This document shows, piece by piece, positions 19,795 to 28,543 of a stretch of 64,000 nt of DNA. Source of the stretch: an uncultured Litoreibacter sp. (GTDB lineage Bacteria > Pseudomonadota > Alphaproteobacteria > Rhodobacterales > Rhodobacteraceae). The notes beneath the pieces are model-generated. The model had not been told where the DNA came from. It saw only the letters and a program-made list of their open reading frames with translations, and did not search any database. A program made the translations under genes and the position numbers. Within the stretch, counting starts at the first letter, position 1. Each line of letters begins with the position of its first letter. The stretch is from positions 1 through 64,000 of the forward strand of contig CANNGL010000002.1 in assembly GCA_947504205.1 (NCBI GenBank). Direction: 5' to 3'.

Positions 19795-19900
19795 CGCCCA
19801 AACTCCCTGTAGCTTGGGCGCGACGCTAGGGCGCTGTTACGACCTGTCGCTTCTATTTGCGACTACATTGACGGGAAACCAACCAATCGATCATCTTGGT

Positions 19901-20110
19901 TCAGTCAGCGCTCCAGTGCGAGCGGCGCACATTGCCGTGCCAATCCTCGATCACCGGTACAACCGGCTGCGCGACCTGGCCGACCCCAGCGGTGTCAATG
20001 AGTGGCGACTGGGCGAGCAGCAGACCCAGAACCACACCCATAGAGGTAAAGACAATCGCGTTGAGCGCACGTTCAGACCAAGCGGTCTGATGTGTTGAAG
20101 CATATGTCAT
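19901..20110 (-). CDS. Small hypothetical protein with one predicted TM helix
   Basis: 69 aa: LNAIVFTSMGVVLGLLLAQSP; divergent from pirin gene. Confidence 0.5.
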   Translation of the reverse strand: MTYASTHQTAWSERALNAIVFTSMGVVLGLLLAQSPLIDTAGVGQVAQPVVPVIEDWHGNVRRSHWSAD

Positions 20111-20191
20111 AACAAAAACCTTTCCGTCTAAGTGAAGTGTTGGTTTGAGAATAGCGGCGCCGAAATCATTCTAAAAACGAATTTATTTTTA

Positions 20192-20220
20192 ATTATACAT
20201 CAAATTTAATGATGTATAAT
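20192..20220. promoter_or_regulatory. Perfect inverted repeat, candidate operator upstream of pirin
   Basis: ATTATACATCA-aatttaa-TGATGTATAAT in divergent intergenic region. Confidence 0.65.
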
Positions 20221-20317
20221 CTCGCGATATCCCGCATTGCCGCACAGGATCGGTTCGCAGGCCAAGTTTGTTTGGAAGGCCTAGACGCCCTAAATGTTCA
20301 GCAAAGGAGTAACTGCC

Positions 20318-21229
20318 ATGTCTATCAGACCTGTCAAAAAAACCAGCCATGCCATTCCCACTATGGAAGGCGCGGGCGTAAAACTACATCGCGCGTTTGG
20401 GTTCGAGGATCCAAGCATGCTCGATCCATTCCTGCTCTTTGACGACTTTCGGAACGAACATCCGGAGGACTACGCGGCGGGTTTCCCCTGGCATCCTCAC
20501 AGAGGGATAGAAACCATCACCTATGTTCTGAATGGAACCGTCGATCACGGCGACAGCCTTGGCAACGAAGGCACACTCGGCGCGGGCGATGTGCAGTGGA
20601 TGACTGCGGGCTCGGGAATTCTTCATCAGGAGATGCCGAAAGGAAACGAAAAAGGACAAATGCACGGATTCCAGCTTTGGGCCAACCTGCCGGGCTCGAT
20701 GAAAATGACCGCGCCGCGCTATCAGGATGTCGAAGGCAAGGACATTCCCGAAGTGATCGATGACGACGGCACACGGGTGAAGGTCATCGTTGGCAGCTTC
20801 TGGGGCAAGACTGGTCCCGTCGATGGGATTGCTGCGGACCCGCAATACCTTGATATTTTCGTCCCCGCAGGCGTTCAAAAATCGTTCAAAGTCGACACCT
20901 ACCGCCATGCATTCGCCTATGTCTTTGACGGCTCAGGAACATTTCGCGATGCTTCCACGCCCACGGGCGTCCTACTCGAAAAAGAGGTGATGGGTGAGGA
21001 AGTCAACATACGTGACCTGTCCGGCGACAGGACGCTAGTCCAGTTCGACACCGGGGATGAGGTCACGGTCCAGGCAGGCGAAAACGGAATATGCTTTCTG
21101 CTGATCTCCGGTGCGCCACTGGAAGAGCCTGTGGCCTGGCACGGTCCGATCGTGATGAACACGCAAGACGAACTGATGCAGGCCTTCAAGGAGCTACGCA
21201 ACGGCACATTCATCCGCCCTGCGCATTAG
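20318..21229 (+). CDS. Pirin family protein
   Basis: PFLLFDDFRNEHPEDYAAGFPWHPHRGIETITYVLNGTVDHGDSLGNEGTLGAGDVQWMTAGSGILHQEMP. Confidence 0.95.
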   Translation: MSIRPVKKTSHAIPTMEGAGVKLHRAFGFEDPSMLDPFLLFDDFRNEHPEDYAAGFPWHPHRGIETITYVLNGTVDHGDSLGNEGTLGAGDVQWMTAGSGILHQEMPKGNEKGQMHGFQLWANLPGSMKMTAPRYQDVEGKDIPEVIDDDGTRVKVIVGSFWGKTGPVDGIAADPQYLDIFVPAGVQKSFKVDTYRHAFAYVFDGSGTFRDASTPTGVLLEKEVMGEEVNIRDLSGDRTLVQFDTGDEVTVQAGENGICFLLISGAPLEEPVAWHGPIVMNTQDELMQAFKELRNGTFIRPAH

Positions 21230-21249
21230 AAACCAGCAGTGGTGCGGCT

Positions 21250-21621
21250 TTACAGATAGCCGCGCCACCGCATCAAACCCACAAAGACGCCTGCGACTAT
21301 CAGAAATTGCAGTGCGATAAGCGCCAGTAGATTGATACGCTTGCGGGCGCGCTCGCTTGCAGCGTCAATCTCCTTCAACTCTCTTGCAGCAATCTCATAG
21401 GCCTTTGAGACATGCTCGGCGTCCAGCCGCATCAGCAACTTTGGATCCCGCGCCATAGTCTGGGCTTCAATCAAAACCTTGATCGGCTCGCGCGCCCGAC
21501 GGGGCACCAGACGCCCTGCCCTGCGAAATCTGGCCTCCAGCGTGCGACCGCGCACATTGAGCTTCTCGCCGAGCAGCGCGTGAATGCTGTCCGTCAACTG
21601 CTCGATCTTGGTGTTGTCCAT
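21250..21621 (-). CDS. Hypothetical protein with C-terminal TM segment
   Basis: 123 aa ORF, LLALIALQFLIVAGVFVGLM near the C-terminus. Confidence 0.6.
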   Translation of the reverse strand: MDNTKIEQLTDSIHALLGEKLNVRGRTLEARFRRAGRLVPRRAREPIKVLIEAQTMARDPKLLMRLDAEHVSKAYEIAARELKEIDAASERARKRINLLALIALQFLIVAGVFVGLMRWRGYL

Positions 21622-21710
21622 GGATGTGCGTTCCCGCCGTTGGTTGGAGGGCTTCTAGCGGGAAGACAGACCTCTTTCCAGTGCCGCGACCACCTGCTAC
21701 GCGTATTCCA

Positions 21711-22463
21711 ATGTTGAATGTCATTCGCCATGAAGGCCCCTCCGGTGCGCGCCCACTTGTAATCGCGCATGGATTGTTCGGATCGGGGCGCAACTGGGGG
21801 GTCATTGCCAAGCGCCTGTCTGACGAGCGCGAGGTCGTGGCCGTCGACATGCGCAATCATGGCGAGAGTTTTCGCGCCTCCACACAAAGCTATTCAGACA
21901 TGGCTGCTGATCTGGCCGAGGTCATCGACAACACCGGAGGAGCTGCAGATGTTCTGGGCCATTCCATGGGCGGCAAAGCTGCAATGGTTTTGGCCATCAC
22001 CCGACCAGAAATTGTTAACCGTTTGATTGTGGCGGACATCGCGCCGGTCACTTACGAGCATACGCAGATGGGGCCAATCGAAGCGATGCGCGGCGTTGAT
22101 CTTTCACGCGTGGAGCGCCGCTCGGATGCCACCGCCCAACTTTCGCATCTCGACGCGATGTTGCAGAGCTTTCTGACGCAATCGCTGGACGTACCTAACA
22201 AGCGCTGGCGGTTGAATCTCGATACTCTGGCCGCCGAAATGGATAAGATAATCGGCTTTCCGGAAATAGAAGGCCACTTCGATGGCCCTGCGCTTTTCCT
22301 GTCAGGTGGAACATCTGACTATGTGCAAGCAGAGCATCGCCCGAAGATCAAAGAGCTGTTCCCGAACGCCAAATTTGCGAAAATCCCCAATGCCGCACAT
22401 TGGTTACATGCCGACAAGCCGCGTGAATTCGAAGCCGCCGCACGGATATTTCTCAATAGTTAA
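21711..22463 (+). CDS. Alpha/beta fold hydrolase
   Basis: LVIAHGLFGSGRNWGVIAKRL..VDMRNHGES..DVLGHSMGGKAAM nucleophile elbow. Confidence 0.92.
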   Translation: MLNVIRHEGPSGARPLVIAHGLFGSGRNWGVIAKRLSDEREVVAVDMRNHGESFRASTQSYSDMAADLAEVIDNTGGAADVLGHSMGGKAAMVLAITRPEIVNRLIVADIAPVTYEHTQMGPIEAMRGVDLSRVERRSDATAQLSHLDAMLQSFLTQSLDVPNKRWRLNLDTLAAEMDKIIGFPEIEGHFDGPALFLSGGTSDYVQAEHRPKIKELFPNAKFAKIPNAAHWLHADKPREFEAAARIFLNS

Positions 22464-23143
22464 GCGCCAAAGAACTCCGCCATCTTCGCCTTGTAGAATG
22501 GATAGGTGATCGTCGCGCGATTGCCCGCATAGCCGTCATAATAGCTTTTCCCGGAAGAAGTGGGCAGACCGGCCCAGACCTTCGCCAGATTGTTCATGAA
22601 GCGCTTTCGGCTCATCCGCCCCTTCTGAAACCTCTGCAAGCCTGCATCGTTCAGCAATATATCTGCAAAAGCATCCTGCACAGCGGGCGAGAAGCGCGTG
22701 CTTGTTGCAAACTTCGCACGCTGAATAAGCACATCGAGCGTAGAAGGGATGATCTGGTAGCGCCCAATCGCATGAGGCTGTCCCGGCGTTTTTCTGATCC
22801 AAGTCCTGATCTCCGCCAGCGTCATCTGGGTCGGCGGCTTCGGTGGTCGCACACGGGCACCCACATGCACGGCATTATATCCTTTCGGACCGGCTTCCGC
22901 CAAAGCGATCAGGGATTTGAGACGACCAACGGGAGTGTCCCCCTGCAGCGTCTTGAACTCATAGGACTGAATTGCCCCACGACCGGCGCGCGCGCGTTCA
23001 ATGGGATCACCCGTGACCCAATCCTTGACGCCGAAGCTTTTCCACTTGGCGCGATCCTGCAAGGAATTGCCCAGCTCATAGCGAGCGGAATTTGCCAATA
23101 CGGGCGTTGATGTAAGAAGGAGAAGAGCAAGAACGCGGATCAT
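22460..23143 (-). CDS. Secreted lysozyme-like hypothetical protein
   Basis: Signal peptide MIRVLALLLLTSTPVLA; HAIGRYQIIPSTLDVLI resembles lysozyme/muramidase-type folds; stop overlaps the convergent hydrolase. Confidence 0.65.
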   Translation of the reverse strand: MIRVLALLLLTSTPVLANSARYELGNSLQDRAKWKSFGVKDWVTGDPIERARAGRGAIQSYEFKTLQGDTPVGRLKSLIALAEAGPKGYNAVHVGARVRPPKPPTQMTLAEIRTWIRKTPGQPHAIGRYQIIPSTLDVLIQRAKFATSTRFSPAVQDAFADILLNDAGLQRFQKGRMSRKRFMNNLAKVWAGLPTSSGKSYYDGYAGNRATITYPFYKAKMAEFFGA

Positions 23144-23439
23144 AGGTCTATTGTGCCAAAATCCGCGCTCGCCGACAAACGTAACCAAAAACTGGTTTTA
23201 AACGATAAGAACGAGGCAACTAATACAAATTATACAAGCACTTAACATGGTTGTTGATCGTAGCATGGTCATAACCCCCAGGTTGATGTTGCGATCTGGC
23301 ACGGGGTATAACGGGCTTCCGTCAACCCACATAGGGGGAAGAGAGCGGATTTTTGCTCATTTTTCGATGAATTGACCAAAACTGTTGCTGGGGTATATCT
23401 GGTAATATCCAATCCGCAGCAAGACGGGAGCACAGGCAA

Positions 23440-23565
23440 ATGAGACGAATTTTTCTAACAATTACAGTAATATCTGGTATTTTGGGCCTCAGCGCTTGTG
23501 AGACAGTAAAAGGCGTTGGCCGCGATATCACGCGTGGCGCCGAGGCTGTAGATCGCTCTTTCTGA
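23440..23565 (+). CDS. Entericidin-like small lipoprotein
   Basis: 41 aa below the ORF-track cutoff: MRRIFLTITVISGILGLSACETVKGVGRDITRGAEAVDRSF; lipobox LSAC + ETVKGVGRDI. Confidence 0.85.
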   Translation: MRRIFLTITVISGILGLSACETVKGVGRDITRGAEAVDRSF

Positions 23566-23640
23566 CGCTACGTCACCGACGCAAAATCGCAACACAGGCT
23601 CGAGCCGCAGTGGCGAAATCGTGTTGTTTTTAAGGCATCC

Positions 23641-23925
23641 CGGAGACAAAGAAAAAGGCGTCAGGGGCTTGGACCGAAATCCATGCCGTGCCTTGCGGCA
23701 CATCCTGACGCCTTCTCTTGAACCGATCATCCCCCCAGAGGGCGATTGCTGGCCCAGCTTGCTTGGAGAGTTACCTCTCTTTGCCGAGACACCCTGTCCG
23801 AAGACCTGAACATCCCCCGCATTGTCCTGATGCGCTGCCCTTTTGCTACGATCCTTTCAGATCCATGCACTTGGCATGCGCCCCTGTTGCCTTTGCGATC
23901 CGGACCTGACCCCGAAGGGCCTATC
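23641..23925 (-). ncRNA. Candidate structured RNA ending in an intrinsic terminator (approximate 5' end)
   Basis: Minus strand: three UUCG-type hairpins, a GCAA tetraloop hairpin and a terminal AAGGCGTCAGG/CCTGACGCCTT stem followed by TTTTTCTTT; no credible protein. Confidence 0.45.
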
Positions 23926-24249
23926 CCGTTCCGCTTGTGCCTCAAGGGGCCTTTGCGTCCACTGCTTTGTTCAAAGAACTCCGAAGCGGTGATAAGAAGG
24001 TGCGCCCTAACTGCTGGTCTTGCAACAGAAATCTGGCGTATTTCCGCAATTTCTTGGGGATAGAATACTGATTTTATTGGGGAAATCCCTGTGGATAGAT
24101 TGGGGATCGCTCCGAATTCCCCAGCAGATGGCGCAGGTTGCAGAAGGAAGAACACACCTCGACCTGCCGCGCGCCGACCGCGCCGGGAACCCAAAGACAG
24201 GTCACCGCGTTACCTCCCAGTAGCTCAATTTGCCCAAAGGAGTATCCCA

Positions 24250-24375
24250 ATGGCACGTATTCTCGTCATCCTGTCCCTCTTCGCTCTGGCCGCCTGCGAA
24301 ACCGTTGAAGGTGCAGGCCGCGATATTCAAAGCGCGGGCGAAGCGATCGAGAAAGAGGCTGAAGAGGCGTCCTGA
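24250..24375 (+). CDS. Entericidin-like small lipoprotein
   Basis: MARILVILSLFALAACETVEGAGRDIQSAGEAIEKEAEEAS; lipobox LAAC. Confidence 0.88.
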   Translation: MARILVILSLFALAACETVEGAGRDIQSAGEAIEKEAEEAS

Positions 24376-24414
24376 CGCCCCGGCCTCGCGCGGCACGATA
24401 CGTCTGCGCGAGGC

Positions 24415-24606
24415 TTAACCCTGCCGCGCGATCCGTCTGGCGATATACCACGACAGTGGCGCGGCCGCCAAAAATCCGGCCCCCGCGCTGACGAGGATCG
24501 CTGTGACGGACGTGTAGCCCATCGTCAGCGCCGCGATAACGCCGACCCCGGCCAAGGTCGAGCCGACGAAGATATGCAGGATCAATGTGAGTGTTGTGGT
24601 TGGCAT
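24415..24606 (-). CDS. Small hypothetical membrane protein
   Basis: MPTTTLTLILHIFVGSTLAGVGVIAALTMGYTSVTAILVSAGAGFLAAAPLSWYIARRIARQG; two hydrophobic segments. Confidence 0.65.
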   Translation of the reverse strand: MPTTTLTLILHIFVGSTLAGVGVIAALTMGYTSVTAILVSAGAGFLAAAPLSWYIARRIARQG

Positions 24607-24709
24607 GAGTGCGCCCTCCGCTAGGGGTTCGCGCGAAGGGTAGCGCGGCACCAGCCATCATGCGTTGACTTGGGTCAAATCCTCGAAAATTTGCAGAGCC
24701 AGAGACGCC

Positions 24710-25153
24710 TCAATCGCCCTCAATCATCGCGACCCGCGTCGCGTGGCGTCCGCCTTCGAATTCCGCCGTCAGAAACGCCTCGACAATCTCCAGCGCCAGC
24801 CGTTCGCCGATGACACGCGCCCCGAGGGCGAGCATATTGGCATCGTTATGCTGCCGGATCATCTTGGCAGAGAAGATATCCGAGCAGACCCCGCAGCGAA
24901 TGCCCGCGACCTTGTTGGCCGCCATCATGATCCCCTGCCCTGTGCCGCACAGCACGATGCCAAGCGCACACTCGCCCGAGGCGACCTTCCCGGCCGCCGC
25001 CTGCCCGTGCTTCGGGTAATGGGTGCTCTCCGGGGTGGTGGGGCCAATATCGATGACCTCCCACCCCAGCGTTTCGGCGTGCTTGCCCACCGCCAGCCGC
25101 AGGTCAATCGCCGCATGATCGCTGGAGAGAACAAGGCGTTTCGAGGCGGTCAT
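24710..25153 (-). CDS. rpiB: Ribose 5-phosphate isomerase B
   Basis: LSSDHAAIDLR..GWEVIDIGPTTPESTHYPKHGQAAAGKVASGECALGIVLCGTGQGIMMAANKVAGIRCGVC. Confidence 0.96.
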   Translation of the reverse strand: MTASKRLVLSSDHAAIDLRLAVGKHAETLGWEVIDIGPTTPESTHYPKHGQAAAGKVASGECALGIVLCGTGQGIMMAANKVAGIRCGVCSDIFSAKMIRQHNDANMLALGARVIGERLALEIVEAFLTAEFEGGRHATRVAMIEGD

Positions 25154-25225
25154 GAGGCTGGTCCTTCGCGGGGTTTTCAGTGGGCCGCGTTGGAGCAGGT
25201 GGCGGGTGGTTTGTCAAATGTGGGG

Positions 25226-25272
25226 TCGCCGGGCTGCCCGGAAACTCTCCAGTGGAGAGTTTCGCCCGGCGA
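25226..25272. repeat. Nested hairpin upstream of the RAYT gene
   Basis: TCGCCGGGC[tgcccg]GAAACTCTCC-agt-GGAGAGTTTC GCCCGGCGA. Confidence 0.7.
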
Positions 25273-25322
25273 CGGGCGGAGCCCAGAGGGTTTGTTAACC
25301 ATCCACGTGGCATGTGGATGTC

Positions 25323-25841
25323 ATGCCGAATTACCGCCGCCCGAAGGTCACCGGAGCCTGCGTTTTCTTCACGGTCAATCTGGCCGAGCGAAGATCGTGG
25401 CTGTTGGTGCGGGAGATCGACCGGCTGCGGGAGGCCATCCGCATGACCCGCGCCGAGCGTCCATTTCATATCGATGCGTGGGTTGTCTTGCCGGATCACA
25501 TGCACTGCGTGTGGTCATTGCCCGCCGGGGATCGGGATTATGGAACGCGGTGGCGTTTGATCAAATCGCGGTTTTCGCGTGGTCTGCCCAAGAGCCGCCT
25601 CCGTGCCAGTCACATCGCCCGCAACGAGCGCGGGGTTTGGCAAAGACGGTTTTGGGAGCATCACATCCGCGACGAGGGCGATTACCGTGCGCATGTGGAA
25701 TATTGTTGGTTCAATCCCGTGAAGCATGGGTTTGTCGAGGACCCATTGGATTGGGAGTTTTCATCCGCGCATCGCGATGAGCGGTTCAGTAGGGTGCGTG
25801 ATTTCACGCACCGATTGGCCGGTGTTGGTGTGGGTGATTGA
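25323..25841 (+). CDS. REP-associated tyrosine transposase (RAYT, Y1_Tnp/IS200-like)
   Basis: MPNYRRPKVTGACVFFTVNLAERRSWLLVREIDRLREAI; HUH-type PDHMHCVWSLP; DEGDYRAHVEYCWFNPVKHGFV. Confidence 0.92.
   Translation: MPNYRRPKVTGACVFFTVNLAERRSWLLVREIDRLREAIRMTRAERPFHIDAWVVLPDHMHCVWSLPAGDRDYGTRWRLIKSRFSRGLPKSRLRASHIARNERGVWQRRFWEHHIRDEGDYRAHVEYCWFNPVKHGFVEDPLDWEFSSAHRDERFSRVRDFTHRLAGVGVGD
25789..25812 (+). repeat. REP element (GTAG head)
   Basis: GTAGGGTGCGTGATTTCACGCACC: 5' GTAG plus 9-bp stem/2-nt loop; lies in 3' end of the RAYT ORF. Confidence 0.85.
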
Positions 25842-25851
25842 TGTTGGTATT

Positions 25852-25875
25852 GGTGCGTGCAAGCACGCACCCTAC
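25852..25875 (-). repeat. REP element in inverted orientation (REPIN partner)
   Basis: GGTGCGTGCAAGCACGCACCCTAC, i.e. GTAGGGTGCGTGCTTGCACGCACC on the minus strand. Confidence 0.85.
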
Positions 25876-26579
25876 TCCTTTGATCCGACGTCTTCTTCGT
25901 TGAATCCCAACGAACGCAAATGTGCCTTTATGTCCACTTCTGTTGACTTCAACTTCTTTGGCATCTCAAAAACTTGAGGAAGGTCAAAATCAACATCTCC
26001 GCCCTGGTTCAGGAGATGTCGCCTAAGCTGAAGTGGAGGAATGAAGCGAGCTAAGTTCGCAATTTCTAGCGAAACTCGGTTCATTTCTGACCCCGATATC
26101 TCGACATGCGCATATTGAGTGTCGGATTTACGAGAGGGTCTGATCCAGACTTTTTGATCTCCAGGTTGATCCTCAAGCGTCATCGTATGGGCCAACATGT
26201 TACGATTGATCCTACAAATTTCGAATGCCTTTATTGCAAACTCAGTGAGTTCGATGACGACCGGGTCGCTTTCAACCTTTCGCGCAAAAGTGCCGATCAA
26301 ATCTGAAACAGACCGCGAACCGAGTTGCGAGGTCAGTGAGTGCCCGTCTGCCAGATCGTCTGTTGCATATGCCCAAAGAAGAGTATTCAACTGATGTTCA
26401 GTGTAATTGAAATCCAAAACGATCCTACCAAGCATCCAGACGTAAGGTGCCCCGGCTGGGGTTTCATGAAAATCGACAATCTCAACATCCCAAAAATCCG
26501 GATCATCCCAAAAATCCGGATTTAGCCAAAACTCTTTGTCGTCCATGGCTTCTCTCCACGATTCAATCAGATGCTCCAC
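25872..26579 (-). CDS. Hypothetical protein; possible HEPN-like fold
   Basis: 235 aa; ICRINRNMLAHTM fits an Rx4H motif; N-terminal PDFWD repeat; start may be internal (MDDKEFW). Confidence 0.55.
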   Translation of the reverse strand: MEHLIESWREAMDDKEFWLNPDFWDDPDFWDVEIVDFHETPAGAPYVWMLGRIVLDFNYTEHQLNTLLWAYATDDLADGHSLTSQLGSRSVSDLIGTFARKVESDPVVIELTEFAIKAFEICRINRNMLAHTMTLEDQPGDQKVWIRPSRKSDTQYAHVEISGSEMNRVSLEIANLARFIPPLQLRRHLLNQGGDVDFDLPQVFEMPKKLKSTEVDIKAHLRSLGFNEEDVGSKE

Positions 26580-26624
26580 GGGGTGGGAACGCGCCCGTCT
26601 TCGCCGGACGCTGGCTCCCGCCGC

Positions 26625-26683
26625 CTTTCATCATCGCGTCAAAATGGACAGCTAGCTGTCCATTTTGAGAGCGCTGATGAAAG
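26625..26683. repeat. 59-bp inverted repeat across the lepA stop codon
   Basis: CTTTCATCA-TCGCG-[TCAAAATGGACAGCT|AGCTGTCCATTTTGA]-GAGCGC-TGATGAAAG; central 30 bp is a perfect palindrome. Confidence 0.9.
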
Positions 26684-28451
26684 CTTCCTGCGGGATGTCC
26701 ACCTTCCCGAACTGGCGCATCTTCTTCTTGCCCGCCTTCTGCTTGTCCAGCAGCTTGCGCTTCCGCGTCGCGTCGCCGCCGTAGCATTTGGCGGTCACGT
26801 CCTTGCGCAGCGCGGCGAGGGTCTCGCGGGCGATGATGCGGCCTCCGATGGCAGCCTGGATCGGGATCTTGAACATGTGGCGCGGGATCAGGTCTTTCAG
26901 CTTCTCGCACATGGCACGGCCACGCTGCTCTGCCCGGTCGCGATGGACCATGGTTGACAGCGCGTCGACCGGTTCGTCATTCACGAGAACCTGCATCTTC
27001 ACCAGATTATCCTCGCGATACCCTTCCATCTGATAATCGAAGCTGGCGTAGCCCTTGGTCACCGATTTCAGACGATCATAAAAATCGAAGACAACCTCGT
27101 TCAGCGGCAGGTCATAGACCACCATCGCGCGGGAGCCGGCATAGGTCAGGTCAAGCTGGATGCCACGGCGATCCTGACACAGCTTGAGCACGTCACCCAG
27201 GTAGTCGTCCGGCACAAGGATGGTGGCCTTGATCCGCGGCTCCTCAAGGTGGTCGACATGGGTCAGATCGGGCATGTCAGCAGGGTTGTGCAGCTCGATC
27301 ATCTCGCCGTCGCGCATATAGACATGATAGATCACCGATGGGGCCGTGGTGATCAGCTCGATATCATATTCACGCTCGATCCGGTCACGGATAACTTCGA
27401 GGTGCAGCAGGCCCAGGAAACCGCAACGAAAGCCGAACCCCAGCGCGGCGGAGGTCTCCATTTCGAAGGAGAACGACGCATCATTGAGGGCAAGCTTCTC
27501 AATCGCATCGCGCAAATCTTCGAACTGGGCGGAATCGACTGGAAAGAGGCCGCAGAACACCACGGGTTGCGCAGGCTGGAAGCCCGGCAGCGCGTCGTCC
27601 GTACCCTTTTTCTCATGGGTGATGGTGTCGCCCACGCGGGTGTCGCGAACCTGTTTGATAGACGCCGTGAGAAAGCCAATTTCCCCGGGGCCCAGCACAT
27701 CGATCTCGGCCATCTCAGGTTTGAACACGCCGATACGGTCCACATGATGCGTCGAGCTGTTGGACAGCATCTTGATCCGGTCGCCCTTTTTCAACTTGCC
27801 GTCGATGACGCGGACCAAGACAATCACGCCGAGATATGCGTCATACCAAGAATCCACCAGCATCGCCTTGAGCGGCGCATCCGGATCGCCCTGTGGTGAC
27901 GGCAAAAGCTGGACAATGGCCTCAAGCGTTTCATGGATGCCCTGCCCGGTTTTGGCGGACACGGCAATCGCACCGGACGCATCAATGCCAATGACATCCT
28001 CGATCTGTTCTGCCACGCGGTCGAGATCAGAGGCGGGAAGATCGATCTTGTTGAGGACTGGGACAATCTCGTGATCCGCATCGATGGCCTGATAGACATT
28101 GGCCAAGGTCTGGGCTTCGACCCCTTGAGTGGAATCCACCACCAGCAAAGAGCCCTCGACCGCACGCATGGACCGCGACACCTCATAGGCGAAATCGACA
28201 TGGCCCGGCGTGTCGATCAGGTTGAGCACATATTGCTCCCCGTCATCTGCAGTATAGTCGATGCGCACCGTGTTGGCCTTGATCGTAATGCCGCGCTCTC
28301 GCTCAATATCCATACTGTCGAGCAACTGCTCCTGCATGTCGCGATCCTTCACCGTGCCTGTCTCTTGGATCAGGCGGTCGGCGAGCGTGGATTTCCCGTG
28401 GTCGATATGCGCCACGATGGAGAAATTGCGGATTTTGTCGAGCGGTGTCAT
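26652..28451 (-). CDS. lepA: Elongation factor 4 (LepA)
   Basis: [47 protein letters not shown]. Confidence 0.98.
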   Translation of the reverse strand: MTPLDKIRNFSIVAHIDHGKSTLADRLIQETGTVKDRDMQEQLLDSMDIERERGITIKANTVRIDYTADDGEQYVLNLIDTPGHVDFAYEVSRSMRAVEGSLLVVDSTQGVEAQTLANVYQAIDADHEIVPVLNKIDLPASDLDRVAEQIEDVIGIDASGAIAVSAKTGQGIHETLEAIVQLLPSPQGDPDAPLKAMLVDSWYDAYLGVIVLVRVIDGKLKKGDRIKMLSNSSTHHVDRIGVFKPEMAEIDVLGPGEIGFLTASIKQVRDTRVGDTITHEKKGTDDALPGFQPAQPVVFCGLFPVDSAQFEDLRDAIEKLALNDASFSFEMETSAALGFGFRCGFLGLLHLEVIRDRIEREYDIELITTAPSVIYHVYMRDGEMIELHNPADMPDLTHVDHLEEPRIKATILVPDDYLGDVLKLCQDRRGIQLDLTYAGSRAMVVYDLPLNEVVFDFYDRLKSVTKGYASFDYQMEGYREDNLVKMQVLVNDEPVDALSTMVHRDRAEQRGRAMCEKLKDLIPRHMFKIPIQAAIGGRIIARETLAALRKDVTAKCYGGDATRKRKLLDKQKAGKKKMRQFGKVDIPQEAFISALKMDS

Positions 28452-28543
28452 GGCGGTGATATGTAGGGCTTTGGGGGTCTGGTCAATGGGGCTTGCGCGC
28501 GGAAACACTGGCGTTGCGGGGCTGCGAGGTGCAAGGTGACGCC

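Noticed and set aside
23881-23925. Resemblance of minus-strand GGTCAGGTCCGGA to the SRP RNA apical motif
   Set aside because: The downstream GGAA/AGCAGCC part of the SRP motif is absent, so an ffs call is unsupported.
24080-24100. CCTGTGGATAGATTGGGGA as a replication-origin DnaA box
   Set aside because: A single imperfect box without clustering, AT-rich unwinding element or origin-linked genes.
23727-24194. 155-aa minus-strand ORF between the entericidin-like genes
   Set aside because: Composition is not protein-like and it overlaps multiple stable hairpins; treated as candidate ncRNA instead.
24665-25780. 371-aa plus-strand ORF opposite rpiB and across the RAYT
   Set aside because: Overlaps rpiB antisense and the RAYT in a different frame; no recognisable domain.
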